Part shown: positions 53,061-61,657 of the stretch, piece by piece
Layout of the letters: each line of letters begins with the position of its first letter
How positions within the stretch are numbered: position 1 is the stretch's first letter
Assembly: GCA_000783305.1 (NCBI GenBank)
Contig: JROE01000002.1
Span: 248,001-312,000, forward strand
Length of the DNA stretch: 64,000 nucleotides
DNA from: Sphingobacteriaceae bacterium DW12
GTDB taxonomy: Bacteria; Bacteroidota; Bacteroidia; Sphingobacteriales; Sphingobacteriaceae
Direction of reading: 5' to 3'
Notes under the pieces: model-generated
The model's input: the letters and a program-made list of their open reading frames with translations, nothing else
Database searches by the model: none
Told to the model about the DNA's origin: nothing
Program-made: the position numbers and the translations under genes

Positions 53061-54407
53061 CTATAGCAATAGGTCACTTAATACAAAACCCACAAAAATG
53101 GTGACTGCAATAGCGACTATACCCGGTACTATAAAACTGTGATTGACCACGAATTTTCCAATTTTGGTACTCCCTGTTCGATCAAAATCAATAGCAGCCA
53201 GCAAAGTCGGATACCCAGGCAGTAAAAAATCGCCATTCACTGCCGGAAACATAGCCAATAGGTGCGGACTGGAAATACCCAGCGCTACGCCCATCGGCAT
53301 AATCGTACGCGTTGTAGCAGCCTGACTAAAAGTCAGTGCTCCCATCAAGAATAGTGCTATCGCAAATGTCCAGGGATATACCGTTACTATATCCTTAAAA
53401 GTATGTTCGATTACGGCCTCATTGGCCAACATGAAGGTAGCACTCATCCACACCACCCCCAATATCGAGACCACCGCCGTGGCCATCGAGGTAAACAAGC
53501 TCATTTTAGCTACCTCAGCTGTAGAAGTCCTGGTCACCAACATGATACAAGCGGAAGCTGACAGCGTAATCATAATAATCATTGTTGTCAGGTTGACGGC
53601 ACCATTAGCCCCCACACTGAAGCTTGGTTCACCTCCCACGTAGGGAATTAGGCTCGGAAATGCGCCAAAAAGCACAATCAATAGAATAGCCGCCCCGAAG
53701 ATAGCCACCGCTAGCTTAGCCCCGGGTTTTGGTTGATATTTCACCTTACCTGCTCCTATATCCGTAGGATCCATCGATTGTGCAAATTCAAGATCTTTCA
53801 TTTTTTCCAAGAAAATAGGGTCTTTATCCAATTCCACCCCCTTTTTACGTACAGCAAGTATACTCGCCAGTATACCAATCATGGCTGCTGGTATACAAAT
53901 CAGCATAATATGGATAGATGCCGATGAATACGCCAATATTGCAGCCAAAGAAGCACTAGCCGCACTCATCGGGCTCCCTGTAATCGCTAGATGAGACGCG
54001 ATCACCGATACCGAAAGTGGTCGCTCCGGCCTTACGCGCTGTTTAGCCGATACTTCAGCAATAATAGGTAGCAACGAATACACGATATGCGCCGTCCCGG
54101 CAAATAGACATAGAAAATAAGTCGTAAATGGCGCGATGAATGTAATTTGGCTTGGATTTTTACGGATAATCCGTTCAGCAATACTGACTAGATAATCCAA
54201 CCCACCTGCCGCCTGTAGCGTAGCTGCCGTTGTCACAATGGCGAGAATAATCAAGAGCACAGCTATTGGAGGTTCCGCAGGGGTCATCCTGAACACGAGT
54301 ACAAAGATTATCAATCCCACCATCCCCATTACTCCGAGCCCTATTCCTTTCATTCGTGATCCAATCAAAATCATCGCCAATAAGATCGCTAGTTGGACAA
54401 ATATCAT
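53061..54407 (-). CDS. Anaerobic C4-dicarboxylate transporter (DcuA/DcuB family)
   Basis: 448 residues, about 11-12 membrane helices. Typical Dcu stretches are present: AAGGLDYLVSIAERIIRKNP, FAGTAHIVYSLLPIIAEVSA and HLAITGSPMSAASASLAAIL. It exchanges fumarate, malate, aspartate and succinate. Its ATG overlaps the aspartase stop by four bases (ATGA), so the two are translationally coupled. Together they import aspartate, convert it to fumarate and export a dicarboxylate. A or B type cannot be told apart here. Confidence 0.93.
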   Translation of the reverse strand: MIFVQLAILLAMILIGSRMKGIGLGVMGMVGLIIFVLVFRMTPAEPPIAVLLIILAIVTTAATLQAAGGLDYLVSIAERIIRKNPSQITFIAPFTTYFLCLFAGTAHIVYSLLPIIAEVSAKQRVRPERPLSVSVIASHLAITGSPMSAASASLAAILAYSSASIHIMLICIPAAMIGILASILAVRKKGVELDKDPIFLEKMKDLEFAQSMDPTDIGAGKVKYQPKPGAKLAVAIFGAAILLIVLFGAFPSLIPYVGGEPSFSVGANGAVNLTTMIIMITLSASACIMLVTRTSTAEVAKMSLFTSMATAVVSILGVVWMSATFMLANEAVIEHTFKDIVTVYPWTFAIALFLMGALTFSQAATTRTIMPMGVALGISSPHLLAMFPAVNGDFLLPGYPTLLAAIDFDRTGSTKIGKFVVNHSFIVPGIVAIAVTIFVGFVLSDLLL

Positions 54408-55816
54408 TGTGCAATAAATTTAGGGTGGATCAGGTTTTCAATTGAGTAAATCTCCTCCCACTTGGCCTGACTGATCAATTTACGTTCGATTACAACAATC
54501 TCATATATGGATTTCCCCGTCTGTAATGCCTCTTTAGCAATAGATGAGCACTCCTCATAACCCAAAATTGGGTTTAATTGGGTGACAATACCAATACTTT
54601 GCATCACCATATTTTTGCTATGTTCGACATTTGCCGTAATCCCTACAATACATTTGTCTTTAAGAGTACAGCAGGCCTTTGTCAGATACTGTAGAGAGGT
54701 AAACAATGCCATTCCAATCACCGGTTCCATTACATTGAGCTGCAATTGCCCCGCTTCTGCAGCCATGGTGACCGTCAGATCCGCTCCTATCACATAGTAG
54801 CAGGTTTGGTTCATCACCTCCGGTATCACCGGATTCACCTTTCCTGGCATGATAGAAGAGCCTGGTTGCATCGCCGGCAAATTTATTTCATTAAGGCCGC
54901 AACGTGGACCACTACTCAATAGCCGCAAATCATTACAGATTTTGCTTAGCTTGATGGCATTACGCTTGAGTGTGCCACTAAGCTGGACCAAAGCTCCCGT
55001 ATCATAAGTCGCTTCAATCAAATCCGCCGCCAGCACCACCGGCACCTGGCTAATATCTGCTAAATACTTGACACACAGTTGGGCATATCCCTCAGGCGCA
55101 TTAACACCCGTACCAATAGCTGTTGCTCCCATATTTACCTCTGTAATCAATTGCGAGGCCTCCCGAATACGCATCACATCTTCTCCCAATGTGGTCGCAA
55201 ATGCATTGAACTCCTGCTCCAATGTCATGGGTACAGCGTCCTGCAATTGTGTACGGCCCATCTTTAAAATACCTTCAAATTCTTTCCCCTTTTTATAAAA
55301 AGCGACCTGCAATTCTTCCAATGCAAGTGAATAGGATGCTATCTTAAGATATATTGCTATTCGAAAAGCAGAAGGATAGGCATCATTGGTACTTTGCGAC
55401 AGGTTAACGTCATTATTCGGATGTAGATACTTGTATTCTCCTTTTTGATGTCCCAAGTATTCCAATCCCAGATTCGCGATTACTTCGTTTGCATTCATAT
55501 TGGTAGAAGTCCCCGCTCCACCTTGTATCAGATCGCTTACAAACTGATCTACAAATTCTCCCGCAATCAATCTATCACAGGCATAAGCAATAGCTTCGGC
55601 TTTCTTGGCATCTAGGATTCCTAAATCCCGATTCGCCAATGCTGCGGCCTTCTTAACATAGCCAAACGCTTTTATAAATAGAGGTTCACTGCCGATCGAT
55701 ATACCTGTTATATCAAAATTCTCCTTAGCACGCATTGTCTGCACACCGTAATAGCAGTCGTTGCTAATCTCCTTTTCTCCTAAAAAATCATGTTCAATTC
55801 TAAAAGATGTCATCAT
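54404..55816 (-). CDS. aspA: Aspartate ammonia-lyase (aspartase)
   Basis: 470 residues, full length. The fumarase/aspartase signature GSSIMPGKVNPVIPEVMNQT is present, and the start RIEHDFLGEKEISNDCYYGV is characteristic of aspartases. It splits L-aspartate into fumarate and ammonia. It forms a two-gene operon with the Dcu transporter through the four-base overlap, which favours aspartase over fumarase. A first ATG two codons earlier is the same region (MMTS). Confidence 0.94.
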   Translation of the reverse strand: MMTSFRIEHDFLGEKEISNDCYYGVQTMRAKENFDITGISIGSEPLFIKAFGYVKKAAALANRDLGILDAKKAEAIAYACDRLIAGEFVDQFVSDLIQGGAGTSTNMNANEVIANLGLEYLGHQKGEYKYLHPNNDVNLSQSTNDAYPSAFRIAIYLKIASYSLALEELQVAFYKKGKEFEGILKMGRTQLQDAVPMTLEQEFNAFATTLGEDVMRIREASQLITEVNMGATAIGTGVNAPEGYAQLCVKYLADISQVPVVLAADLIEATYDTGALVQLSGTLKRNAIKLSKICNDLRLLSSGPRCGLNEINLPAMQPGSSIMPGKVNPVIPEVMNQTCYYVIGADLTVTMAAEAGQLQLNVMEPVIGMALFTSLQYLTKACCTLKDKCIVGITANVEHSKNMVMQSIGIVTQLNPILGYEECSSIAKEALQTGKSIYEIVVIERKLISQAKWEEIYSIENLIHPKFIAQ

Positions 55817-56376
55817 ATTTTTATTTAGTGGTTATACTAGCTCATTCATGGATAGCCTAAAGAAATCCTGTACTTAGGTCTTCTCTCCTCAACAGCTATC
55901 TAGGATAAGTCCTTGACATTAGACCTTTCAGTGACGGTGAAGCAAAGAATTAGAGCAATTCGCTTACACCAAGGCACCTCCTGTCATTTATGGTGCAAGA
56001 TAATGAAATAATAGACACCTCCATCCAACTACTCGATTACTCCCGCATTACTTCACCCAACCACCCTATCCCAAAATCGAAAATCACCCTCTCAATAGGG
56101 TTAAGATTAACCTTATACATTCCCTTTTTTAAGTCCCATCACTCAGCACATTTTGCCTTTTGCCGCAATTTTTCATTAAGTTATTCTAGATATAGATTTG
56201 ATTATTTAATTTATTTTCAGTATATTACAAAAAATACGAAAGCGTATACTACAACAGCGTACCATGAGTGGAAACTTAAGCTGTTCATTAAAAGCTATCT
56301 CTGAGTGGTGGTTTCGATATATCGTATAGCGGACAAGCCATTCACTATTCATTATTTAAAATCATATCATTTCATT
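55817..56376. other. Intergenic region upstream of aspA
   Basis: 560 bases, A/T-rich at its right end. A plus-strand frame of 104 codons (55990-56304) is low in coding character and not called. No convincing terminator, palindrome or RNA gene was seen. Confidence 0.3.
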
Positions 56377-56658
56377 ATGAAGAACAACGTTATGGTCAAC
56401 TATCCAAAAGCGACCTCCAGTCCCGTAAATGTATCCTACAGCATCAGCAAGCAGGGCAATCTTAAAACAATCACCTGTGCCGTGGCCAATACCGAGGCCA
56501 TTCCTGCGTGGTTGGAATTGCGAAAATTTGAGCTCATAGGGATTAAGTCCAACGAGACTTATGACCTTCTATTTGAACAACGTAAGTATGAGAAAAATTT
56601 AGATACCATATTGTTTATGGATAAGGTATTTGAGAAAATAATTGCTTCGGCCAACTAG
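56377..56658 (+). CDS. Hypothetical protein, 93 aa
   Basis: 93 residues from the ATG at 56377 (KNNVMVNYPKATSSPVNVSY); an upstream in-frame ATG at 56305 would add a segment with no protein character. Soluble, with strand-rich first half and helical end (DTILFMDKVFEKIIASAN). It precedes the ars genes by 170 bases on the same strand but shows none of the cysteines of arsenic proteins. Family unknown. Confidence 0.5.
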   Translation: MKNNVMVNYPKATSSPVNVSYSISKQGNLKTITCAVANTEAIPAWLELRKFELIGIKSNETYDLLFEQRKYEKNLDTILFMDKVFEKIIASAN

Positions 56659-56798
56659 TCTTCTCCCTTTCCGTCAGATACATTTGTCTCCCACCGTCTC
56701 ATTGAATCATCACGGTAAAGTCACAAATAACTATCTTCAATACAATTTCATCCACCTCCTCTTTTTTTTTAAAAAATAGTAGAATAGAAAATATATTA

Positions 56799-56816
56799 AT
56801 CGTAATATTGCAATAT
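56799..56816. promoter_or_regulatory. ArsR operator upstream of arsR
   Basis: ATCGTAATATTGCAATAT, containing the perfect 12-base palindrome ATATTGCAATAT (56805-56816), 14 bases before the arsR ATG. A near-identical site precedes the DUF6428 gene at 57277-57294. Confidence 0.6.
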
Positions 56817-56830
56817 AATAATCGATCACT

Positions 56831-57160
56831 ATGGGCATCACCAAAACTGAGATATTCAATGAACAGCAAAATAGGCTTGCAGTTACCCTTAAAGCGTTGG
56901 CACATCCTGCTCGCATTGCCATCATACAATATATCCTCAAGCAGAATGCCTGTATCTGCAATGATCTCGTTGAAGAATTAGGTCTGGCGCAGGCAACCAT
57001 TTCACAACACCTTCGCGAGCTGAAGAACATCGGCATCATCAAGGGAAGCATAGCGGGTACCAGCGTATGCTACTGTATCGATGAGACTGTTTGGTTTCAA
57101 ATCAAGAGCGAATTAAATGATTTTTTTGGCGATAAGGTCAGTACGAACACCTGTTGTTAG
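56831..57160 (+). CDS. arsR: ArsR/SmtB-family metalloregulator
   Basis: 109 residues. A winged helix runs RLAVTLKALAHPARIAIIQY to the recognition helix LAQATISQHLRELKNIGII. Cys41 and Cys43 in ACICNDL match the alpha-3 As(III)-binding site of ArsR, and a CC pair ends the protein. It should repress its operon until arsenite binds. It is followed by a DUF6428 gene and an ArsC-like gene, each with arsenic-type cysteines, and its operator motif occurs twice in the cluster. Confidence 0.9.
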   Translation: MGITKTEIFNEQQNRLAVTLKALAHPARIAIIQYILKQNACICNDLVEELGLAQATISQHLRELKNIGIIKGSIAGTSVCYCIDETVWFQIKSELNDFFGDKVSTNTCC

Positions 57161-57276
57161 TCGATATGAATAATCACTAGATCACTAACCCACTAGTCTT
57201 GATTTATTTAGCTTGTCGTCAACTTATAAGAGACAGCTTTTAGCGGACTACGGATTATATTTTTTCGAACCAATAC

Positions 57277-57294
57277 ATCGCAATATTGCATTAT
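57277..57294. promoter_or_regulatory. Second ArsR operator, upstream of the DUF6428 gene
   Basis: ATCGCAATATTGCATTAT, with the perfect palindrome GCAATATTGC (57280-57289), 20 bases before the DUF6428 start. It shares ATCG(T/C)AATATTGCA(A/T)TAT with the site before arsR. Confidence 0.6.
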
Positions 57295-57314
57295 ACAAAT
57301 AAAACAAAGACACA

Positions 57315-57782
57315 ATGAAATTATCCGAAATCAAACAATTACTGCCTACTTTGGACAATGTTGCCTTTCAACTAGAAGACGGCACATACGTACCTGAGCA
57401 TTTCCATGTCACCGAAGTAGGTATGATCATCAAAACTTTCATAGACTGTGGCGGAATCATTCGCCATGAGAAAGCCGTTAATTTCCAACTATGGAATGCA
57501 GATGACTACGAGCATAGACTCAAGCCCGGTAAGCTGCTTGCTATCATTGAGCTCTCCGAACAGAAGCTTGGTATAGAAGATGCAGACATTGAGGTCGAAT
57601 ATCAAAGCAACACCATCGGCAAATATGATTTGGAGTTCAATGGTAGCCACTTCATCTTAAGAAATAAGACGACGGCCTGCTTGGCTCAAGAGGCTTGCGG
57701 CATCCCCACCTCCAAGACACAGGCTAAACTTTCCATCCTTCCAAGCACTGGCAGCTGCACCCCGGGCTCTGGATGTTGCTAA
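57315..57782 (+). CDS. DUF6428-family protein of the ars cluster
   Basis: 155 residues, soluble. The conserved part reads NVAFQLEDGTYVPEHFHVTE and GGIIRHEKAVNFQLWNADDY, as in DUF6428 proteins that recur beside arsR in Bacteroidota. The C-terminus is cysteine-rich (TTACLAQEACG and SCTPGSGCC) and could bind As(III) or another soft metal. Function is not established. It is preceded by its own ArsR-type site and followed 22 bases later by the ArsC-like gene. Confidence 0.85.
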   Translation: MKLSEIKQLLPTLDNVAFQLEDGTYVPEHFHVTEVGMIIKTFIDCGGIIRHEKAVNFQLWNADDYEHRLKPGKLLAIIELSEQKLGIEDADIEVEYQSNTIGKYDLEFNGSHFILRNKTTACLAQEACGIPTSKTQAKLSILPSTGSCTPGSGCC

Positions 57783-57804
57783 TCTTATTATACAATAGCA
57801 AAAG

Positions 57805-58443
57805 ATGTATCCTCAACTAAATCAAACCATCAGCAAAATACTTCTCATGTCTATTGCTGATGGTCGAAAAGAAATGCTACGTCCCTTGGCCGATTACATC
57901 CAGTACCAACTCGATAGTAATCAAGATGTTCGCATCCATTTCATTTGCACCCACAATTCCAGACGAAGTCATTTCGCGCAGATTTGGGCGCAGACCGCGG
58001 CACAGTATTACGGAATTCCTGCCATATACTGCTATTCAGGTGGCACTGAAGAGACCGTATTGTTTTCAGCGGTCAAAGACACGCTAAGTGTCCAAGGCTT
58101 TGAAATACACATGCTGGCACACGGGGCCAATCCAATTTATTACATCAAATCTGACCCCAATGCCGTAGCCATCGTTGGATTTTCCAAAAAGTACGACCAT
58201 CCTTTCAACCCTTTGTCTCACTTCGCTGCCGTAATGACCTGCTCCGCAGCAGATGTTGGCTGCCCCTTCATAGTTGGAGCTGATTGTCGACTGTCCATCG
58301 CTTTCGAAGACCCCAAAGTTTCGGATGGCACTGCTCAGCAATCAACAGTCTATCAAAACTGTAGCCAACAGATTGCCGCCGAAATGTTTTACATTTTTTC
58401 ACAGATTACACCCGTACCATGCAGCCCAGGCTCCCATTCTTAA
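57805..58443 (+). CDS. Arsenate reductase-like low-molecular-weight phosphatase family protein
   Basis: 212 residues. The LMW-PTP/ArsC P-loop is CTHNSRRS with Cys48 and Arg54. MTCSAADVGCPF (Cys146, Cys153) matches the resolving-cysteine pair of thioredoxin-linked ArsC, and Asp169-Pro170 in FEDPKVSDGT is the likely general acid. It would reduce arsenate to arsenite, which then needs export or sequestration; no efflux pump is seen in the window. It is longer than typical thioredoxin-type ArsC (about 130-140), due to an N-terminal extension. Confidence 0.85.
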   Translation: MYPQLNQTISKILLMSIADGRKEMLRPLADYIQYQLDSNQDVRIHFICTHNSRRSHFAQIWAQTAAQYYGIPAIYCYSGGTEETVLFSAVKDTLSVQGFEIHMLAHGANPIYYIKSDPNAVAIVGFSKKYDHPFNPLSHFAAVMTCSAADVGCPFIVGADCRLSIAFEDPKVSDGTAQQSTVYQNCSQQIAAEMFYIFSQITPVPCSPGSHS

Positions 58444-58452
58444 ATCGTTATC

Positions 58453-58815
58453 CTATTCGATGGACTTACTCCCCCAAGCCTGCTCTATAGATTCGACAAA
58501 ATAGATTTGGCCTTGCTTATTGCTTTCGTAAATAAAATCCCGCAAAGCCTTACTCTCAAATTTGGCAAAATCCCCCACGATAGCCAATTGAATACCGTAC
58601 TGGGCAAATTTTTGTAAAATATCACCTGCTATTTTGGTTTTCAGGTCAAAGAAGTCCGGCGTGACCTGTTCTTCTTTGACCATCACCTTATACACATCCA
58701 GATATCCCGTATTACCGATGATATCTAAGGCATCATCAATGTTGGATAAGACAATGCCGTCAGCAACTACCTCCACCATTTTTACCCCATTGATTTCGTT
58801 TATTTGTAAATCCAT
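58453..58815 (-). CDS. DUF4180 domain protein
   Basis: 120 residues, one DUF4180 domain: GVKMVEVVADGIVLSNIDDA, the segment DFFDLKTKIAGDILQKFAQY, and the end GQIYFVESIEQAWGS. Related proteins of the STAS-like fold occur in many bacteria without known function. It is convergent with the ArsC-like gene (10 bases apart) and not part of the ars operon. Confidence 0.85.
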   Translation of the reverse strand: MDLQINEINGVKMVEVVADGIVLSNIDDALDIIGNTGYLDVYKVMVKEEQVTPDFFDLKTKIAGDILQKFAQYGIQLAIVGDFAKFESKALRDFIYESNKQGQIYFVESIEQAWGSKSIE

Positions 58816-59139
58816 TTGCTTATTTCCCTTTAATTAAATTTCTTTTTTCGAAGACCGACTTTTCCTTACCTCTCCATTTAGCAACATTTCATTTCGGCCC
58901 CGTCTTCCTTTATTCTAACCAATCACTTTCTATTTTCAATCCTGATGCCCTAAAAATAGACAACAAATCACACAATCAAGAGTTTCATGTCCTCTTTTTC
59001 CATTCGTATACACAGCACCACCCTATTCTCTCAAGAATATATTTACACCCGTTTTCACAAATCGCCCCTATCTAAAAAAAAATAAGTATCTCGGTAAGTA
59101 GTTGGGGAATTTCTATTGTCTATACTAAAAACACGATAT
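58816..59139. other. Divergent intergenic region upstream of murQ
   Basis: 324 bases, rich in pyrimidines on the + strand. It must hold the promoters of the DUF4180 gene and murQ. No clear operator palindrome, riboswitch or terminator was seen. Confidence 0.3.
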
Positions 59140-59958
59140 ATGATGGGATATACTGAACAAGACTCGGCTTACACCAATTTAGAGACCAAGTCTACCGCAG
59201 AATTACTTTTAGGAATAAATGAAGTCGATCAACAGATTGCTGGTATCGTCCAAGGTTGTATCCCCGCCCTTATTCCACTAGTCGATTCCATTGTGCAAGG
59301 AATTAAGCAAGGCGGACGCCTCATCTATATCGGAGCAGGTAGCAGTGGGCGATTGGGCGTTTTAGATGCCTCCGAATGTCCACCTACATTCGGAGTCCCA
59401 TACAGCATGGTGCACGGTTTGATAGCCGGTGGTGATGGCGCTATTCGATACGCCGTCGAAAATGCGGAGGATAATCTAGAAGCTGGCTGGACTACCCTCC
59501 AACAGATGCAGCTTCACCCTCAAGATGTTATCGTTGGCATTTCGGCCTCTGGCACCACCCCCTATGTGCATAGCACTTTAGCACACGCAAGAGCATCCAA
59601 TCTGACAACCGGATGCATCGTCTGCAATCTTCAAAGTCCCATTGCTGAGGTGGTAGACTTTCCGATAGAAATGAATACCGGTCCAGAGTTCTTAACAGGT
59701 TCCACCCGAATGAAAGCAGGGACTGCTCAAAAAATGGTTTTGAATATGCTAAGTACCTCCGTAATGATTAAATTGGGGAAAGTTTACGGAAATAAGATGA
59801 TAGACATGCGAATTGCCAATGACAAATTGAGAGAGCGAGCGATTCGCATGCTGGTACAGGAGACTTCCTGTTCCGAAGCCATTGCGACATCCCTGCTCAC
59901 CAAATACAAAAGTGTGCGTGCAGTGCTCGAAAACTTAAAAACAGAATCAACATCATAA
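59140..59958 (+). CDS. murQ: N-acetylmuramic acid 6-phosphate etherase
   Basis: 272 residues from the ATG at 59140; a TTG at 59116 in frame is less likely. The SIS-domain signature GAGSSGRLGVLDASECPPTF contains the catalytic Glu, with AVENAEDN the second active-site region and GISASGTTPYVHSTL the phosphosugar loop. MurQ removes lactate from MurNAc-6-phosphate to give GlcNAc-6-phosphate in cell-wall recycling or scavenging. It is followed 10 bases later by an ECF sigma gene, FecR and a TonB receptor, suggesting a dedicated uptake system. Confidence 0.93.
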   Translation: MMGYTEQDSAYTNLETKSTAELLLGINEVDQQIAGIVQGCIPALIPLVDSIVQGIKQGGRLIYIGAGSSGRLGVLDASECPPTFGVPYSMVHGLIAGGDGAIRYAVENAEDNLEAGWTTLQQMQLHPQDVIVGISASGTTPYVHSTLAHARASNLTTGCIVCNLQSPIAEVVDFPIEMNTGPEFLTGSTRMKAGTAQKMVLNMLSTSVMIKLGKVYGNKMIDMRIANDKLRERAIRMLVQETSCSEAIATSLLTKYKSVRAVLENLKTESTS

Positions 59959-59968
59959 ATTCAGATAG

Positions 59969-60583
59969 ATGAATGACCAATCCCATGTGCTCACCCAGCT
60001 GTTGCATGCCATTGCTGATGAAGATAAGGACGCATTCAACCGCCTCCATCAGCTCTATTTCATTCGCCTCAGACGATTTGCATACTCTTTCCTCAAGCAA
60101 GAAGAGCTTGCCGAGGAGATTACCTCCGATCTTTTTATACGCATCTGGTTAAAAAAAGAGACTTTGACCAGAATCGAGCACCCTCAAATCTATCTTTACA
60201 AAGCCATCAAGAATCAATGTCTGAATGCCTTAAAAAAGAACAGCAATCGGAAGAATGAACCAATCACGGAGCGAGATCATGATAGAGCCGCGATAAGTGA
60301 TACACCCATCCAACAATTAGAAAACAAGGAATTGATGTTATATCTAGATGCCATCATTTCAACATTACCTGAACAGAGACGACTTATATTTAGACTCGTA
60401 AAAGACGAAGGTATGAAACACAAAGACGTGGCCTCTCTACTCGATATATCGGTAAGAACTGTCGAAAATCAGCTCTATAAAGCAATTAAGTATCTCGCCG
60501 AAAAGGTGGAAATCTATTTACAGAAAAGCCCCTATCCCGAATTAAAAAACAACAGGCAGCAGCTCCTTTCTCTCTTATTCTAA
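59969..60583 (+). CDS. ECF-type RNA polymerase sigma factor
   Basis: 204 residues. Region 2: DAFNRLHQLYFIRLRRFAYS and ITSDLFIRIWLKKETLTRIE; region 4: LPEQRRLIFRLVKDEGMKHK with the HTH DVASLLDISVRTVENQLYKA. It is likely controlled by the FecR encoded 41 bases downstream and should activate its own operon and the TonB receptor gene. The short gap to murQ makes co-transcription likely. Confidence 0.93.
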   Translation: MNDQSHVLTQLLHAIADEDKDAFNRLHQLYFIRLRRFAYSFLKQEELAEEITSDLFIRIWLKKETLTRIEHPQIYLYKAIKNQCLNALKKNSNRKNEPITERDHDRAAISDTPIQQLENKELMLYLDAIISTLPEQRRLIFRLVKDEGMKHKDVASLLDISVRTVENQLYKAIKYLAEKVEIYLQKSPYPELKNNRQQLLSLLF

Positions 60584-60624
60584 ACACAACCGGAGACAAC
60601 AGAGCCGTACAAACTGACACGACA

Positions 60625-61647
60625 ATGGACAAAAGTGATTTTTTAAAGATGCTGACAAAGAAATTGACAACCGGTCTATCTCAACAGGAGCAGGTTGACT
60701 ATGATCTCTATTTGCAGCAGCACAGTGACTATAATCAAGTAGAGCAGATTATTCATCAATACTACACCGATACCTTTTCGGCAGATGAGCCAAGTGCTCA
60801 ACAACGGAACCTTGAAGACATCTGGCTGCAACTAGATTCTCCTACCCTAACGGCGCAAAAGCCAAACCCTCCTTTGATTAAGTCTCGGTGGATGGCCCTA
60901 TTCGGCGTAGCCGCAGCTTGTTGCCTTACCCTAGGTATAGGCTACTATCTACTCCAAGGATCCAAATCCTTAAATCCAGTAGATCAAATACTATCTGAGT
61001 CTATAGCTTCTACCGATCAAAAGCTACTTATCCCCATGATAGATGGCAGTGTCGTGACCTTAGATCCCGACTCCCGACTCGACTACAATGGAGCTTTTGG
61101 CGTAGAAAAGAGGCAAGCCAAATTAAGTGGGTCCGCTCATTTCAACGTCATGAGCAATGCCGACATGCCACTTCACATCCAAGTAGCAGACTACCTCGTC
61201 ACCGTAAAAGGCACATCCTTTTACATTCGTGAAGACAAAACCAACAATGGGTATGAGCTGATACTCTTCCACGGAAATGTCGAACTCGCGACTCGGCATG
61301 ACCCAGCAAAAGTACGCAAGATACGCCCCAATCAAAGCGTTCGATGGCGCAAGGATACCAAAGATATTGCCCATATGATTATTACTGACCTCGATTATCA
61401 AACGATTACTCATAAACAAGAGCGGTTACAAGACTCCATTGTGTTTCAGAAACAAAAGTTCGAAGATTTAGTAATAAAGCTGTCCGACATCTATAAAGTA
61501 AAATTTATAATCGACAATGAACAACTGCGCAAAAAGCGTTTTAGCGGAATGATTCGAAAGGTACCACTTCAGGAACTGATGCACATACTAGAAACGGCCT
61601 ACCCCTTCGAGTATAAAATTCAAGATAGCATTGTCATTATTCGATAA
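60625..61647 (+). CDS. FecR-family anti-sigma factor
   Basis: 340 residues: cytoplasmic part to about 90, a membrane helix WMALFGVAAACCLTLGIGYY, the FecR domain (VVTLDPDSRLDYNGAFGVEK; HFNVMSNADMPLHIQVADYL; VTVKGTSFYIRED), and a DUF4974-type end (FEDLVIKLSDIYKVKFIIDN). It couples the sigma factor to the STN domain of the downstream TonB receptor. That gene follows after 10 bases. Confidence 0.92.
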   Translation: MDKSDFLKMLTKKLTTGLSQQEQVDYDLYLQQHSDYNQVEQIIHQYYTDTFSADEPSAQQRNLEDIWLQLDSPTLTAQKPNPPLIKSRWMALFGVAAACCLTLGIGYYLLQGSKSLNPVDQILSESIASTDQKLLIPMIDGSVVTLDPDSRLDYNGAFGVEKRQAKLSGSAHFNVMSNADMPLHIQVADYLVTVKGTSFYIREDKTNNGYELILFHGNVELATRHDPAKVRKIRPNQSVRWRKDTKDIAHMIITDLDYQTITHKQERLQDSIVFQKQKFEDLVIKLSDIYKVKFIIDNEQLRKKRFSGMIRKVPLQELMHILETAYPFEYKIQDSIVIIR

Positions 61648-61657
61648 TACAGTCAAC

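Noticed and set aside
55990..56304. 104-codon + strand frame in the aspA upstream region
   Set aside because: Low-complexity, rich in Tyr/Ser/His from A/T-rich DNA; no signal, domain or ribosome-binding site.
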